A stretch of DNA of 64,000 bases from Calliopum simillimum. Its lineage: Eukaryota > Arthropoda > Insecta > Diptera > Lauxaniidae. The notes under the pieces were generated by a model, which searched no databases, was not told the DNA's origin, and saw only the letters and a list, made by a program, of their open reading frames with translations. Below are positions 55,404 through 64,000 of the stretch, in pieces. Location: positions 123,642,897 to 123,706,896 of the forward strand of contig OX638370.1 in NCBI GenBank assembly GCA_951812925.1. Reading direction: 5' to 3'. Position 1 is the stretch's first letter, and the number at the start of each line of letters is the position of its first letter. The position numbers were made by a program, and so were the translations under genes.

Positions 55404-57282
55404 CAGTGGTCGGCAAGCCATAGCTCAATTGAGGAGAGACGCTTCACACACATTCTTACGCTCTTTCATTCAGTTGTCGCAAAACTAGTGATGGGAACTA
55501 TCGAATGATTTCGACTATCGATAGATAGTAACTGAATGAATTTGACTATCGAATGATTTTTTTTTCATTCATGAACGATTTTACTGAATGAAATTTTCTG
55601 GCGAATTCCCTCATTTAGAATTTATATCATTCACTAAAATAAGGTACTAAGGATTTTAAAAAACTATATACTTATTTAGTATAAAACGTATAGCCAAAAA
55701 CTAAAGAAAATATGACCTAAAATGTATTAAATTTTTTTGTTGAATTATTTTATTCAAAATTTATTAAATTCACTTAGCTAAGAGATTTATTAAGCATATT
55801 TAATACATTGAATGCAAATTTTTAATGAAAAAAACAGTAAGTGACTAAAACAAATACTTTTTTTTTAAAAAATTAAAAAAACTAAAGCAAACTATTGAAA
55901 GCCAAGATTGCTGTTTAAAAAAATAATTTGATCCAACTTTTGCCCTTTTAGCCTTTTTCTTCTGTCGTTAATGATTTGGCCAGCCTTGGAGAAAGCTCTG
56001 GAAAAGCCGTAGCGTGAAATAAAATCAATTCAATCGTTTTCGTTCATTACTTATTGATAGCTAAAAACAAAAGAATTCAATCATTTTCGTTCATTACTAA
56101 AAATCGTTCATGAGTGATTTTTTCATTCAGTCGTTTTCGTTCATTACTAAAAATCGTTCATGAATGATTTTTTCTAAACAATCGAATGAATGAATTTTTG
56201 CAAACTATCGAATAACTCGATATTTTTTATTCGATAGTTCCCATCACTACGCAAAACCATCGACAAAACAACATCGAGCGCATCTGTCGTTCTGTTGTTT
56301 TTTTTATGCACATGAAAAATTTCTTTACAGCTATGACAAATTTTAAAAAATATTTTATTTTATACTTTTTGTAACTAGATTCAAATGTTTAGTTTGGGAA
56401 ACGTACAAAAACTTTTAGGGCTGCCATATATTTAAAAAAAAAAAAATACTTCTTTAAAATCTAACATATATTTTTAGGGTTAACAGCTGGTTATTTTCTG
56501 AAATTTTGTTTAAATCATACTTTTTATGACTAGATTCAAATTTTTAGTTTAGGAAACGCTCAGATAAACTTATTAAAAACTATACAAAAACTTTCAGGGC
56601 TGCCACTTTTTTTTTTCTATAGAATATGTAAAACCTGATTATTTTAATAAATCCAAAATTTTCTTTCAATAAATTACTAAGATCATCATTTTCTCCCTAT
56701 AAATTCACATCTTGGGTCCAAAAACAGCGAAACAAATATTTAGGGTTGCTACGCTAGGGTAGCCAGATGTTCTTTAACTTTCTGTACAATCAGTAATACC
56801 TGTAGCCATCTAACCGTTCCTGAAACCAAAAATTTAAATTTAGTCACAAAAAGAATGATTTTAACAAAATTTCTGAAAATAATCGGGCGGCAACCCCAAA
56901 AATATACGAGTATGTTGGATTTTTAAAAAGTTTATCTAAGCGTTTTAAACTAGAATTTAATTTTTTTTTATAATATTTATGGTTAAAGCAAAATTTACAA
57001 AAAAAATCCAGCTGGCGACCTTAAAAGTTTTTGTATAGTTTTTAAAAAGTTTATGCGCGTGTTTCCTAAACTAAAAATTTGGATCTAGTCACAAAAAGTA
57101 TAAAATTAAATATTTTTCAGAATTGGTCATAGCTGTAAAGAAATTTTTCATGTGCGTAAAAAGACAACAATATACGAGTTGCTTTGTTGCTTTGTCGATG
57201 GTTTTGCGACAACTGATTGAAAAAGCATAAGAATACGTGTGAAGTTTCTCTGCACAATTGTGCTATGGCCCGTTGACCAGTG
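55404..57282. mobile_element. Foldback element with CAGTGGTCGGCAAG ends (hAT-like)
   Basis: The left end CAGTGGTCGGCAAGCCATAG pairs imperfectly with the right end ctatggcccgttgaccagtg. The arms pair over several hundred bases (tttctttacagctatgac against tcatagctgtaaagaaattt, and ggaaacg/tttcctaaact blocks). CAGTGGTCGGCAA-type ends are typical of hAT elements, but I found no clear 8-bp duplication. A hAT element (55486-56249) is inserted in the left arm. Confidence 0.65.
55486..56249 (-). mobile_element. hAT element, internally deleted, 8-bp duplication
   Basis: The ends TAGTGATGGGAACTATCGA and its inverse tcgatagttcccatcacta are flanked by a perfect 8-bp CGCAAAAC (55478-55485, 56250-56257), the hAT signature. 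Between about 55900 and 56014 the minus strand encodes RYGFSRAFSKAG and INDRRKRLK, the C-terminal dimerisation region of a hAT transposase. The rest of the enzyme is gone. Repeats of tcattcaatcgtt-type motifs fill both subterminal regions. Confidence 0.88.
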
Positions 57283-57598
57283 GCATAAGAAAACAGAAAT
57301 ATGCTTGCACTCGATGTTTCTTTTGCAATGATCTTTCGGTTTTAACGCTTTTTTTTTTTCAATCCACAATATTTATGTCGTGGTTTTTACTGTGAAAATT
57401 TTTTTTTCAGTGCATTCTCTCTTCCCTCACTAACACACTCTCAAATTTATTTTTACCCACCCCTGCTTTAAACATCCCAACAGAAAATTTCGATGCGCAT
57501 CCCCAAGATGCAATAGCGATGCGCGTTCTTCTCGCATCTAAAGAGCTGATTTGTATGCGCATATTTTCTGCGCAATAGGTAGCGAGAGCGAAGCGCGT

Positions 57599-57742
57599 CC
57601 AAAGAGCATTTCTGAATGCGAGAGCGATGCGCATCCAAAGAGCATTTCTGGTAGCGAGAGCGATGCGCATCCAAAGAGCATTTCTGGATGCGAGAGCGAT
57701 GCGCATCTAAAGAGCATTTCTGGTAGCGAGAACGAAGCGCTT
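57599..57742 (+). repeat. Four 36-bp tandem units in the LINE 5' region
   Basis: Units start at 57599, 57635, 57671 and 57707, each like ccaaagagcatttctggatg then cgagagcgatgcgcat. 36 bp is twelve codons; in the plus frame each unit reads about HPKSISGSESDA. A stop follows the last unit, so coding is unlikely. An earlier partial unit occurs near 57490-57545 in inverted sense (gatgcgcatcc, agatgcaatagcgatgcgcg). Confidence 0.85.
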
Positions 57743-57806
57743 TAGGTCACGTATTAACGTACAAAACAAAATAAATCAATAAGTCGTCTTCGTAAGAGCG
57801 CGATGA

Positions 57807-57877
57807 TAGAGCAGTGGTCTAGCGACTGGCACTGCGATTGAGAGTTGTAGCAACCGTGAGGTGCTCGGTTCAACTCC
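57807..57877 (+). other. tRNA-like A and B box pair (possible SINE/tRNA-derived module)
   Basis: tagagcagtgg at 57807-57817 fits a pol III A box with one mismatch, and ggttcaactcc at 57867-57877 fits the B box consensus. The intervening sequence does not fold into a normal tRNA by eye, and no acceptor stem is seen. It lies in the 5' part of the plus LINE, just before ORF1. Confidence 0.45.
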
Positions 57878-58120
57878 GGCCCAGATCTAACACAAAAATT
57901 TTCAACTTGCAATTTTTCGGAAAGTCTTTCTTGGGCCAAAATAATTATTGAGGAAGGTCGCTCTCATTTTAAAAAAAATCCATATAATAAAGCCAAAAGC
58001 TCAGAGTACGCTAACCGGTTTGAGGAAAAGCTGCTGTCATGCAAAACCCCGAAGAGACAGAGATCAGAGGATGATTCCACTGAGACTCAACGTCCTAAAA
58101 AGGGTAAGCATGGTTCAGCG

Positions 58121-58912
58121 GTGAAACCTAAGACTGAGAAAGCGACTATGAGCGATATAGCTAAAAATCACCTAACAGTAGCTCTGGTCGACCACAGTGA
58201 TCCATTAGGACGGCTCACGCTGGAAAAACGGAAAATAGTGGAGGCCAGTCTACTGAAATCGCTTTTCGTCTATATGGACGCCAATTTGGACAAACCTATG
58301 CCCACATTTGATGGAGCCGGGTGGTTCAATGACGTGAAAATCATCGCTTGTAAGGATGATTTCACTTTGGCGTGGTGTACGGAGGAGGTAAAAAATCTAG
58401 GAAGCATCTGGGAGGAAGCGAAACTGGAAATTATCCAAAGGAGTGAAATTCCAACCATTCCCAGAGCCAAAGTCGAATTTCCAAGTAGCGCACCTCAAGA
58501 TCAAACGCTCAGACTTCTTCAAAGGCAAAACCCGGATATACCTACAGGTGATTGGAGGGTATTGAAGGTGATTGAGGCCAAAGTGAAAAATAAAGGTCCG
58601 ACCTTTATTACACAAATAAATAAGGAAGCAGAGGACCTCTTGTATCCGAAATTTGGTAAGATACGATGGGGTTTGGCCTGTGTCTATCTGAGGCTAAAAA
58701 AACGCAACACTGTTGACAAAAATGACAACACTCTAGGCCCAGATGAGGTTGAAAAGGATTTAGGCCTTGATACACTCGCTGAGGTGGCTAAAAACATAGC
58801 GCTTTCAGAAGATGAACTAGGCATGGCAATAGAGATCTCTGAAGAGCAAAACTCGACGGTGATAGCAGCACGTAAGGATGAAGATTCTACAAGTGAATCT
58901 ACACCACAGTAG
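58121..58912 (+). CDS. Plus-strand LINE ORF1
   Basis: Open frame of about 260 residues. The frame is open further upstream to near 57887 with no ATG, and the first in-frame ATG is at 58148, so the start is uncertain. The first part is Lys-rich (KPKTEKATMSD), the middle has a FDGAGWFNDVKIIACKDDF region and a GDWRVLKVIEAK region. This resembles the ORF1-type domain seen in insect LINEs of the LOA and related groups (DUF4780-like); the call is by resemblance only. There is no CCHC knuckle. The C-terminus is acidic. It overlaps the start of ORF2 by 35 bases in a different frame, the usual compact layout. Confidence 0.7.
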   Translation: MKPKTEKATMSDIAKNHLTVALVDHSDPLGRLTLEKRKIVEASLLKSLFVYMDANLDKPMPTFDGAGWFNDVKIIACKDDFTLAWCTEEVKNLGSIWEEAKLEIIQRSEIPTIPRAKVEFPSSAPQDQTLRLLQRQNPDIPTGDWRVLKVIEAKVKNKGPTFITQINKEAEDLLYPKFGKIRWGLACVYLRLKKRNTVDKNDNTLGPDEVEKDLGLDTLAEVAKNIALSEDELGMAIEISEEQNSTVIAARKDEDSTSESTPQ

Positions 58913-61900
58913 TGCGGCTTCCACCGTACTACACCAAACCCTAGATGAGGGGTACTTCGACGTGGCGCTCATCCAAGAGCCCTGGGTAGACTTTGACGGG
59001 AACATCAAAGGGCTCGCGTCACGTTTCTATAACGTCTTTTATACGCAAAAACAAGGTAAGAAACGTTCAGCCATTATGGCTAAAAATAACTTAAATTGTT
59101 ATTTAAACTCTAAATATAGTACTAATGATCTAACAGTAGTAATGTTCAACGAGAAGGATGGAACTGCTACTTGGATACTTTCATCCTATATGGCGCACGA
59201 CTTGGAGGCACCACCAAGTGACTTTCAAGCTGCTGTCTGCCACGCAAATGAACACAACATCAAACACATCGCTGGAGGTGATGCTAATGCACATAATCCT
59301 ATATGGGGCTGTAAGCATGTCAATAAAAGGGGTGAGTCTCTTCTACACTTTATAAACAACTCGAATTTATGCATTGCAAATCGAGACAATGAACCAACAT
59401 ATATTGGTCCAAGTAGCCAAAATGTTCTGGATATTACTTTATATTCAAACACTAAATTCTTCAACGTATATAATTGGAATATTTTGGATAAACCATCCTT
59501 TTCCGATCATAAGTACATAGGCTTTTCGGTAGACTTTAATCCAATAATTATTGCCAAGGCTTTTAGAATCCCGGCAAAAACAGATTGGGGAAAATTTACG
59601 AAAATCGTTCACAAAAGGTTAGGAAAACAATCTGTTCCTAATCTTCTAAGCCATACTTCTCTAGAAGAAGCAAACCAGTTACTTAGCACTATGGTTAAAG
59701 CTTTCAATCACTCTTGTCCCATTAGTAAACCAAAAAAGAAACCTAAACCACCATGGTGGAACCAAGAAATCGCCTTGGCCAGATCAAATATAGAGAATTT
59801 ATTTGAAAACGCTCGTAAAACCAACTCAATAGATCAGTGGGCACGCTATAGAGCTGAACTCAAGATCTTTAAATACACCATACGTAAAGCAAAAAGATTG
59901 AGCTGGCAGGCATACTGTAAAGATATTGAAAATACAACAGATGCAGCCAGACTCAGAAAAATTTTGTCAGAAAAAGAAATAACGCCAGTTTTAATTCAAA
60001 ATGATAACGGAAAATGGACGGATAATGCAGGCTGCCTTAACATTTCCGTTCCAACGACTTTGCAAACAATACCTAGTTTAGAAGGTACACCTCCTAACAT
60101 ATTTAATAAGAACAGAATAAATCATGCTCTTGAATCCTTTAAACAATATAAATCAGCAGGTCCTGATAGCATTTTCCCAGCTATGTTACAATATGCTAAA
60201 GATAGTATCATGGAATGGCTTATACAAATTTTTAACGGTTGCTTAAGACTTCAATATGTACCGCAATCATGGCGCCAGGCAAAAGTAGTGTTTATTCCCA
60301 AAGGAGGTAAAATTACCCACGCCAAGGCAAAAGATTTCAGACCCATTAGTTTAACGTCTTTTCTCCTTAAAACCATGGAACGTGTCATAGACTGCTTCAT
60401 TAGAGAAAGTATTCCTCACGGTTACATGTCACCTACTCAGCACGCCTACCAAAAAGGCAAATCAGTGGAAACTGCTCTACATAGTGTAGTTAAAAACATT
60501 GAGAATTCCCTTCACTACAAGGAATACACTTTAGCGGCATTCCTGGATATTGAAGGGGCTTTTAACAATATTTCAAATGAATCGCTAATAGAGGGACTTC
60601 GGTTGATGGGAGTTAATGACTTTCTTATAGGGTGGATCAACACTCTACTCAGTTGTCGCTTAATATCAACAACGTGGGGTTCTGAATTTACTCAAAAACT
60701 GGCCATTTGTGGCACTCCACAAGGTGGGGTACTTTCACCACTTCTCTGGATAATAGCATGGGCACTAAAGTTGTTGCCTATGCTGATGATCTTGTTTTAA
60801 TGGTAAATGGAAAATATTCGAATGTATCAAGTGAGCTTCTGGAGACCTCGCTGGAATCTTTAAGCAGATGGTGCTCCACAAAAGGCTTTTGTATAAATCC
60901 ATCAAAAACTCAAGTTATACTTTTTACCAGAAAATATAAAATACCGACTTTCAGGTGCATTCGTATCAATGGAATCACCATAAGTTTATCGAAAACTGCA
61001 AAGTTTCTAGGGGTGATTTTAGATCACAAACTTCATTGGAAAGAAAACATTGAAGAACGCGTAGCAAAAGCTAATAATGCCTGCTACGCTTGCAAAGTCA
61101 TGTTTGGTCGCAGTTGGGGCTTAGAACCTAAGGTGACACACTGGATATACTGCTCTGTCGTTAGGCCTATATTGGTATATGGAGTATTTGTCTGGTGGAA
61201 CGCATTAGAAAATAAATCTCTCTTAAAACCATTAGAAAGAATTCAACGACTTATGTGCTTGAGCATTACAGGTGCTCTAAAAACTACATCAGCAGAATCA
61301 TTAAATGTAATACTTAACATGCTTCCTATTGACTTACATGCGAAAGGAGTAGTCTTTAAAACTGCGATCCGACTGAAAGAAATTGAGGGTTTCAGCTTCA
61401 GAGAATTCGGACACAGCAAACTAAGTTCTGTTTGTAAAAAGTCGACTGACTACTGTAAACCAACACTGCATCTAGATAGGAAGTTCTCTGTTAACATAGA
61501 ATCGAGAAATTCCTGGGTTAACCGAGTTTCAGACTCATCGAATTCTATTAATATTTACACGGACGGCTCTAAGCCAGAAGCAGGGGTGGGGGCTGGGGTT
61601 TTCATTCCCACCTATAATACAACAATAAATTATAAATTGCCACAATACTGTAGCATCTTTCAAGCTGAGTTGGAGGCGATTAGTATGGCGACGGAACATG
61701 TAATGGCGAGCAGAGGCTTCGAAAGGGTAAATTTTTATGTTGACAGCCAAGCTGCCCTTAAGTCCCTTACAAACTATATAACTAAATCCAAGTCAGTCCT
61801 TCGATGCTACAATCTACTTCAAACCCTCAGCAGTAAGTTTGAAACATGCCTGAACTGGGTAACTGGTCACCAAGGTATAGAGGGTAACGAAATTGCTGAT

Positions 61901-62360
61901 GAACAGACAAAAGCAGGAGTGCTACTCGATGGTGAACCGTTAGGCGTATCACTTCCCTTACAGCACCGCAATGTTATATATTAGAAATCGCTTTACTGTG
62001 AGGCTAGCCTAAAATGGATCAACTCAAATACTAGCAAAATAACCAAAAATTTTTGCCCAACTTTCTGTAAAGATAAAACCGACTACCTTCTCTCTTTATC
62101 TCGTAAAACATGTAGAACTGTTGTGGGAGCCATCACTGGACACTGTCTTATTGGTTATCACGCTCATAGAATGGGCATTCTAGCGGATAGTAGGTGTCGG
62201 TGGTGTAATGAAGACGAAGAGGAGAATTTGGAGCATCTACTGTGTTTTTGTCCAGCGCTTTGCAGAACCAGATTTAAAACCCTTGGACAAATGTTTTTTA
62301 GCAATCTTGAAGAACTTTCAGATACTGGTCTAAAACCAATTAAAAACTTCGCTTCTAAAG
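58878..62360 (+). pseudogene. Plus-strand LINE ORF2: endonuclease, reverse transcriptase, RNase H (broken)
   Basis: ATG 58878. The endonuclease covers about residues 1-220: E34 (QEPW), GDANAHN at 134-140, D185 and SDH at 209-211. The reverse transcriptase has FRPISL, LDIEGAFNN (D557) and GTPQGG at 612-617. A small deletion near 60752 shifts the frame, and YADD (60779 onward) is in the next frame, which runs to 61984. RNase H (YTDGSK, FQAELEAI, VDSQAAL, ADEQTK) follows. A single TAG at 61982-61984 then stops the frame; the same frame continues with a finger (CRWCN...H...C) to 62360, where a DNA element is inserted. Two breaks plus the insertion make the copy dead, but the domains are otherwise well kept, so it is fairly recent. 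Confidence 0.9.
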
Positions 62361-62763
62361 GGCTCCCTGAAATAACGCCACAGGAAATAACGCCAGAAAA
62401 TTTTTTGGAAATAACGCCAGAAAAATCTTCATACAAAACTCTGGCGTTATTTCTATTTTGTATTGGAAATAAAGCCAAAAACTTTTCTGGCGTTATTTCC
62501 TAGTTAATTTTGAGTTTTATTTCCAAAACAAAATGGAAATAACGCCAGAGTTTTGTATGCAGATTTTTGTGGCGTTATTTCCAAAAAATTTTCTGGCGTT
62601 ATTTCCTATGGCGTTATTTCCTTTGGCATTATTTCCAAAAATTCTGGCGTTGTTTCCTAATCAGTTTTTGGCTTTATTTGCAAAAATTAATGCCAGAAAA
62701 TTTCTGGCGTTATTTCCAAAAAATTTTCTGGCGTTAATTCCTATGGCGTTATTTCCGGGAGCC
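62361..62763. mobile_element. MULE-like element made of AAATAACGCC motifs, 9-bp duplication
   Basis: The ends GGCTCCCTGAAATAACGCC and, inverted, GGCTCCCGGAAATAACGCC are flanked by a perfect 9-bp CTTCTAAAG (62352-62360, 62764-62772). A 9-bp duplication is typical of Mutator-like elements. The interior is built almost wholly from aaataacgccag or ctggcgttattt motifs with A/T filler. It interrupts LINE ORF2 near its C-terminus. Confidence 0.8.
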
Positions 62764-62913
62764 CTTCTAAAGCCTTCACGCTCAAGCCTGAAGAGGGCTG
62801 AAACCCCATTATTACATCTAATTAATTACATCTACGCGACTCAACGTCCGGGATGATGTGGTATCACTACGGACCTTTTTGGTCTATGTGTGGCTAATTT
62901 GCCGCCACTTAAA

Positions 62914-62933
62914 CCTAACCTAACCTAACCTAA
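62914..62933 (+). repeat. (CCTAA)4 tail of the plus-strand LINE
   Basis: Four perfect CCTAA units end the LINE, the last sharing bases with the target duplication. Read on the other strand this is TTAGG, the canonical insect telomere repeat. Confidence 0.75.
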
Positions 62934-62939
62934 ACCAGG

Positions 62940-62985
62940 GAGTTAGCGAATAAATTCTCGAGAATATTTATTTACTATAAGGCCC
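62940..62985. mobile_element. Copy B of the GGGCCTTATC element, right end
   Basis: gagttagcgaataaattctc to tataaggccc matches the right end of copy A (47272-47317) and is followed by ATT, the same trinucleotide that precedes copy B at 47331-47333. Confidence 0.82.
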
Positions 62986-64000
62986 ATTGTCTTGAAATTT
63001 AAATTTTGTTTTTTAAATTTGAATACTCAAAATTGACAGAAAACTACAATATATGTCGAAAAAATAGCGGTACGAATACCTAGAAAATACGGGAAATGTT
63101 CCAGATACTCGTACGTGAAACAAAAATGGAAATAAAAAAATAAAAAAATGTAAAAAATTCAAATACAACCGGTACTCATTTTTTGCAGGGAATGCTTTTC
63201 TTAAAAATTAACAAAATTCTCATTGTTTTTTTTTTTTTTAATTTTTTCGAAAAAAATTAATTTTATTATTCTACCCATGGTACAAGTATAGAGGAACCAC
63301 CAAATTATCAAAACGAGCTAAGCGGAGACAAAAAACTAGCAACTTCTGTCAACCAGAAAAAAAGGGAAACAGCATAATCGTTGTTGTTTTGCTAGTTAAT
63401 TTCGTACAATTTCAGAATATATGGAAGGTGGACGTGTTATTGATCCGATCACGCACATTTTCAATTAATAGCTTTATGCTACTATTAACGGCCCTATTCT
63501 GTTTGTGACTCTTCAATTGAGATAGTGTCAAATTTGATGTTTTTTATAATGGCCTTGTGATTGGTATTCTATTTGAGCATAAAAGCTTTTGTGGTAAGCT
63601 TGTCACATTTGACAAATCAAAAATTAAAATACAAAGTAATTCAAAAAAGCCAAAACAAAAAATTAAACAGTCTGTTCATTTACTCGAAGTTTTTGCAAGT
63701 TTTTACCCGAAAAGCTCTCGTTTACGCATATCCACAATCAATGCAGTAACAGGTGCAAGTGAAACAGTTAATTAAAATTTCCTGAGTTAGAGCATAGCAG
63801 AAAATTCTATTTTCCCGCATGTAGGAATTGAGAAAAATAGTAGAGTTTTTTTGATTTCACGCAAAGCTGTTGCGTGTTCCGTTTGCAGGAAATGTCAAAT
63901 AAATTGTAGTGTACTCCTATAGTCACTATTGCTTTCAATGCCACTTTTTTAATTCAAGTAACTTTTCTTACAAAACCCTAAAGACCACCAACACTCAAAC
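62986..64000. other. Spacer, nothing recognised
   Basis: AT-rich, with a T run near 63228-63239. Short plus-strand frames around 63557-63775 have no features I recognise. Confidence 0.45.

Larger units (their letters stand above)
54872..62931 (+). mobile_element. RNase H-bearing LINE with nested DNA elements and CCTAA tail
   Basis: AAACCAGG occurs on both sides (54864-54871 and 62932-62939) exactly where copy B of the host element is interrupted, so these 8060 bp went in as one insertion and then grew. Removing the nested piggyBac-like, hAT-like and MULE-like elements leaves roughly 5.4 kb, a normal LINE length. ORF1 and ORF2 lie at 58121-62360, and the 3' end is (CCTAA)n. ORF2 order is endonuclease, reverse transcriptase, RNase H, Cys/His finger, as in the LOA and I lineages; I do not choose between them. 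Confidence 0.85.

Noticed and set aside
57407..57745. Repetitive proteins such as HPKSISGSESDA units
   Set aside because: A by-product of a 36-bp tandem repeat; open on both strands and closed by stops directly after the array.
57807..57877. A functional tRNA gene
   Set aside because: A and B boxes are present, but no acceptor stem or normal cloverleaf can be drawn.
62533..62856. Open frames rich in ALFP and EITP repeats
   Set aside because: They are translations of the AAATAACGCC motif array at 62361-62763, not genes.
1..64000. CRISPR arrays, bacterial operons, ribosome binding sites
   Set aside because: The window is eukaryotic; the repeats found are tandem or inverted without CRISPR spacing.

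Overview
The window is eukaryotic and looks like a brachyceran fly, possibly a tephritid; this is inferred from gene structure and transposon types, not from a database match. It is AT-rich and intron-bearing, has no bacterial features, and most of it is mobile DNA. The only host gene parts I can support belong to a LITAF-domain (LPS-induced TNF-alpha factor-like, small zinc-binding membrane-associated protein) locus on the minus strand.

Host locus (about 8-33.4 kb, minus strand). Four separate first coding exons start at 33375, 31992, 24799 and 19929. Each carries the first CxxC half of a LITAF domain and ends in a phase-2 splice donor. Only one matching 3' exon is visible (8062-8164), which supplies the second Cys half, the stop codon and a nearby poly(A) signal. 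The two proximal first exons (24.8 and 19.9 kb) encode Pro-rich N-termini with a PPPY motif and share a promoter-like block. The two distal ones are short, very similar to each other and lack the Pro-rich part. Either several promoters share one 3' exon, or paralogues have lost or hidden their own 3' exons.

Regions. 1-8 kb: nested inverted-repeat DNA elements. 8.2-19.6 kb: the large intron before the shared 3' exon, holding a 6.04 kb Ty3/Gypsy element (10416-16458, minus) that is itself inserted in an inverted-repeat element. 20-33 kb: piggyBac-like, pogo-like and mariner-like remnants and several roughly 1 kb palindromes between LITAF exons. 34-46 kb: a two-type tandem array, a pair of near-identical 0.76 kb elements, a Transib-like element (CACAGTG ends, 5-bp GC-rich duplication), an array of short AAATAACGCC motifs, and a pogo-like remnant with a zinc-finger fragment.

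46.4-63 kb is a layered insertion. Two head-to-tail copies of a 0.9 kb element begin at 46420 and 47334. The second copy is split by an I-like LINE (minus, 48045-54741, TSD TAGCAAAAAGTT) and again by an RNase H-bearing LINE (plus, 54872-62931, TSD AAACCAGG). Both LINEs contain further DNA transposons: an element inserted in its own relative, a hAT inside a hAT-like palindrome, a piggyBac-like MITE, and a MULE-like motif-array element with a 9-bp duplication. All transposon coding regions found are broken by frameshifts, stops or deletions, except the Gypsy pol frame and the LINE ORF1 frames, which are open.
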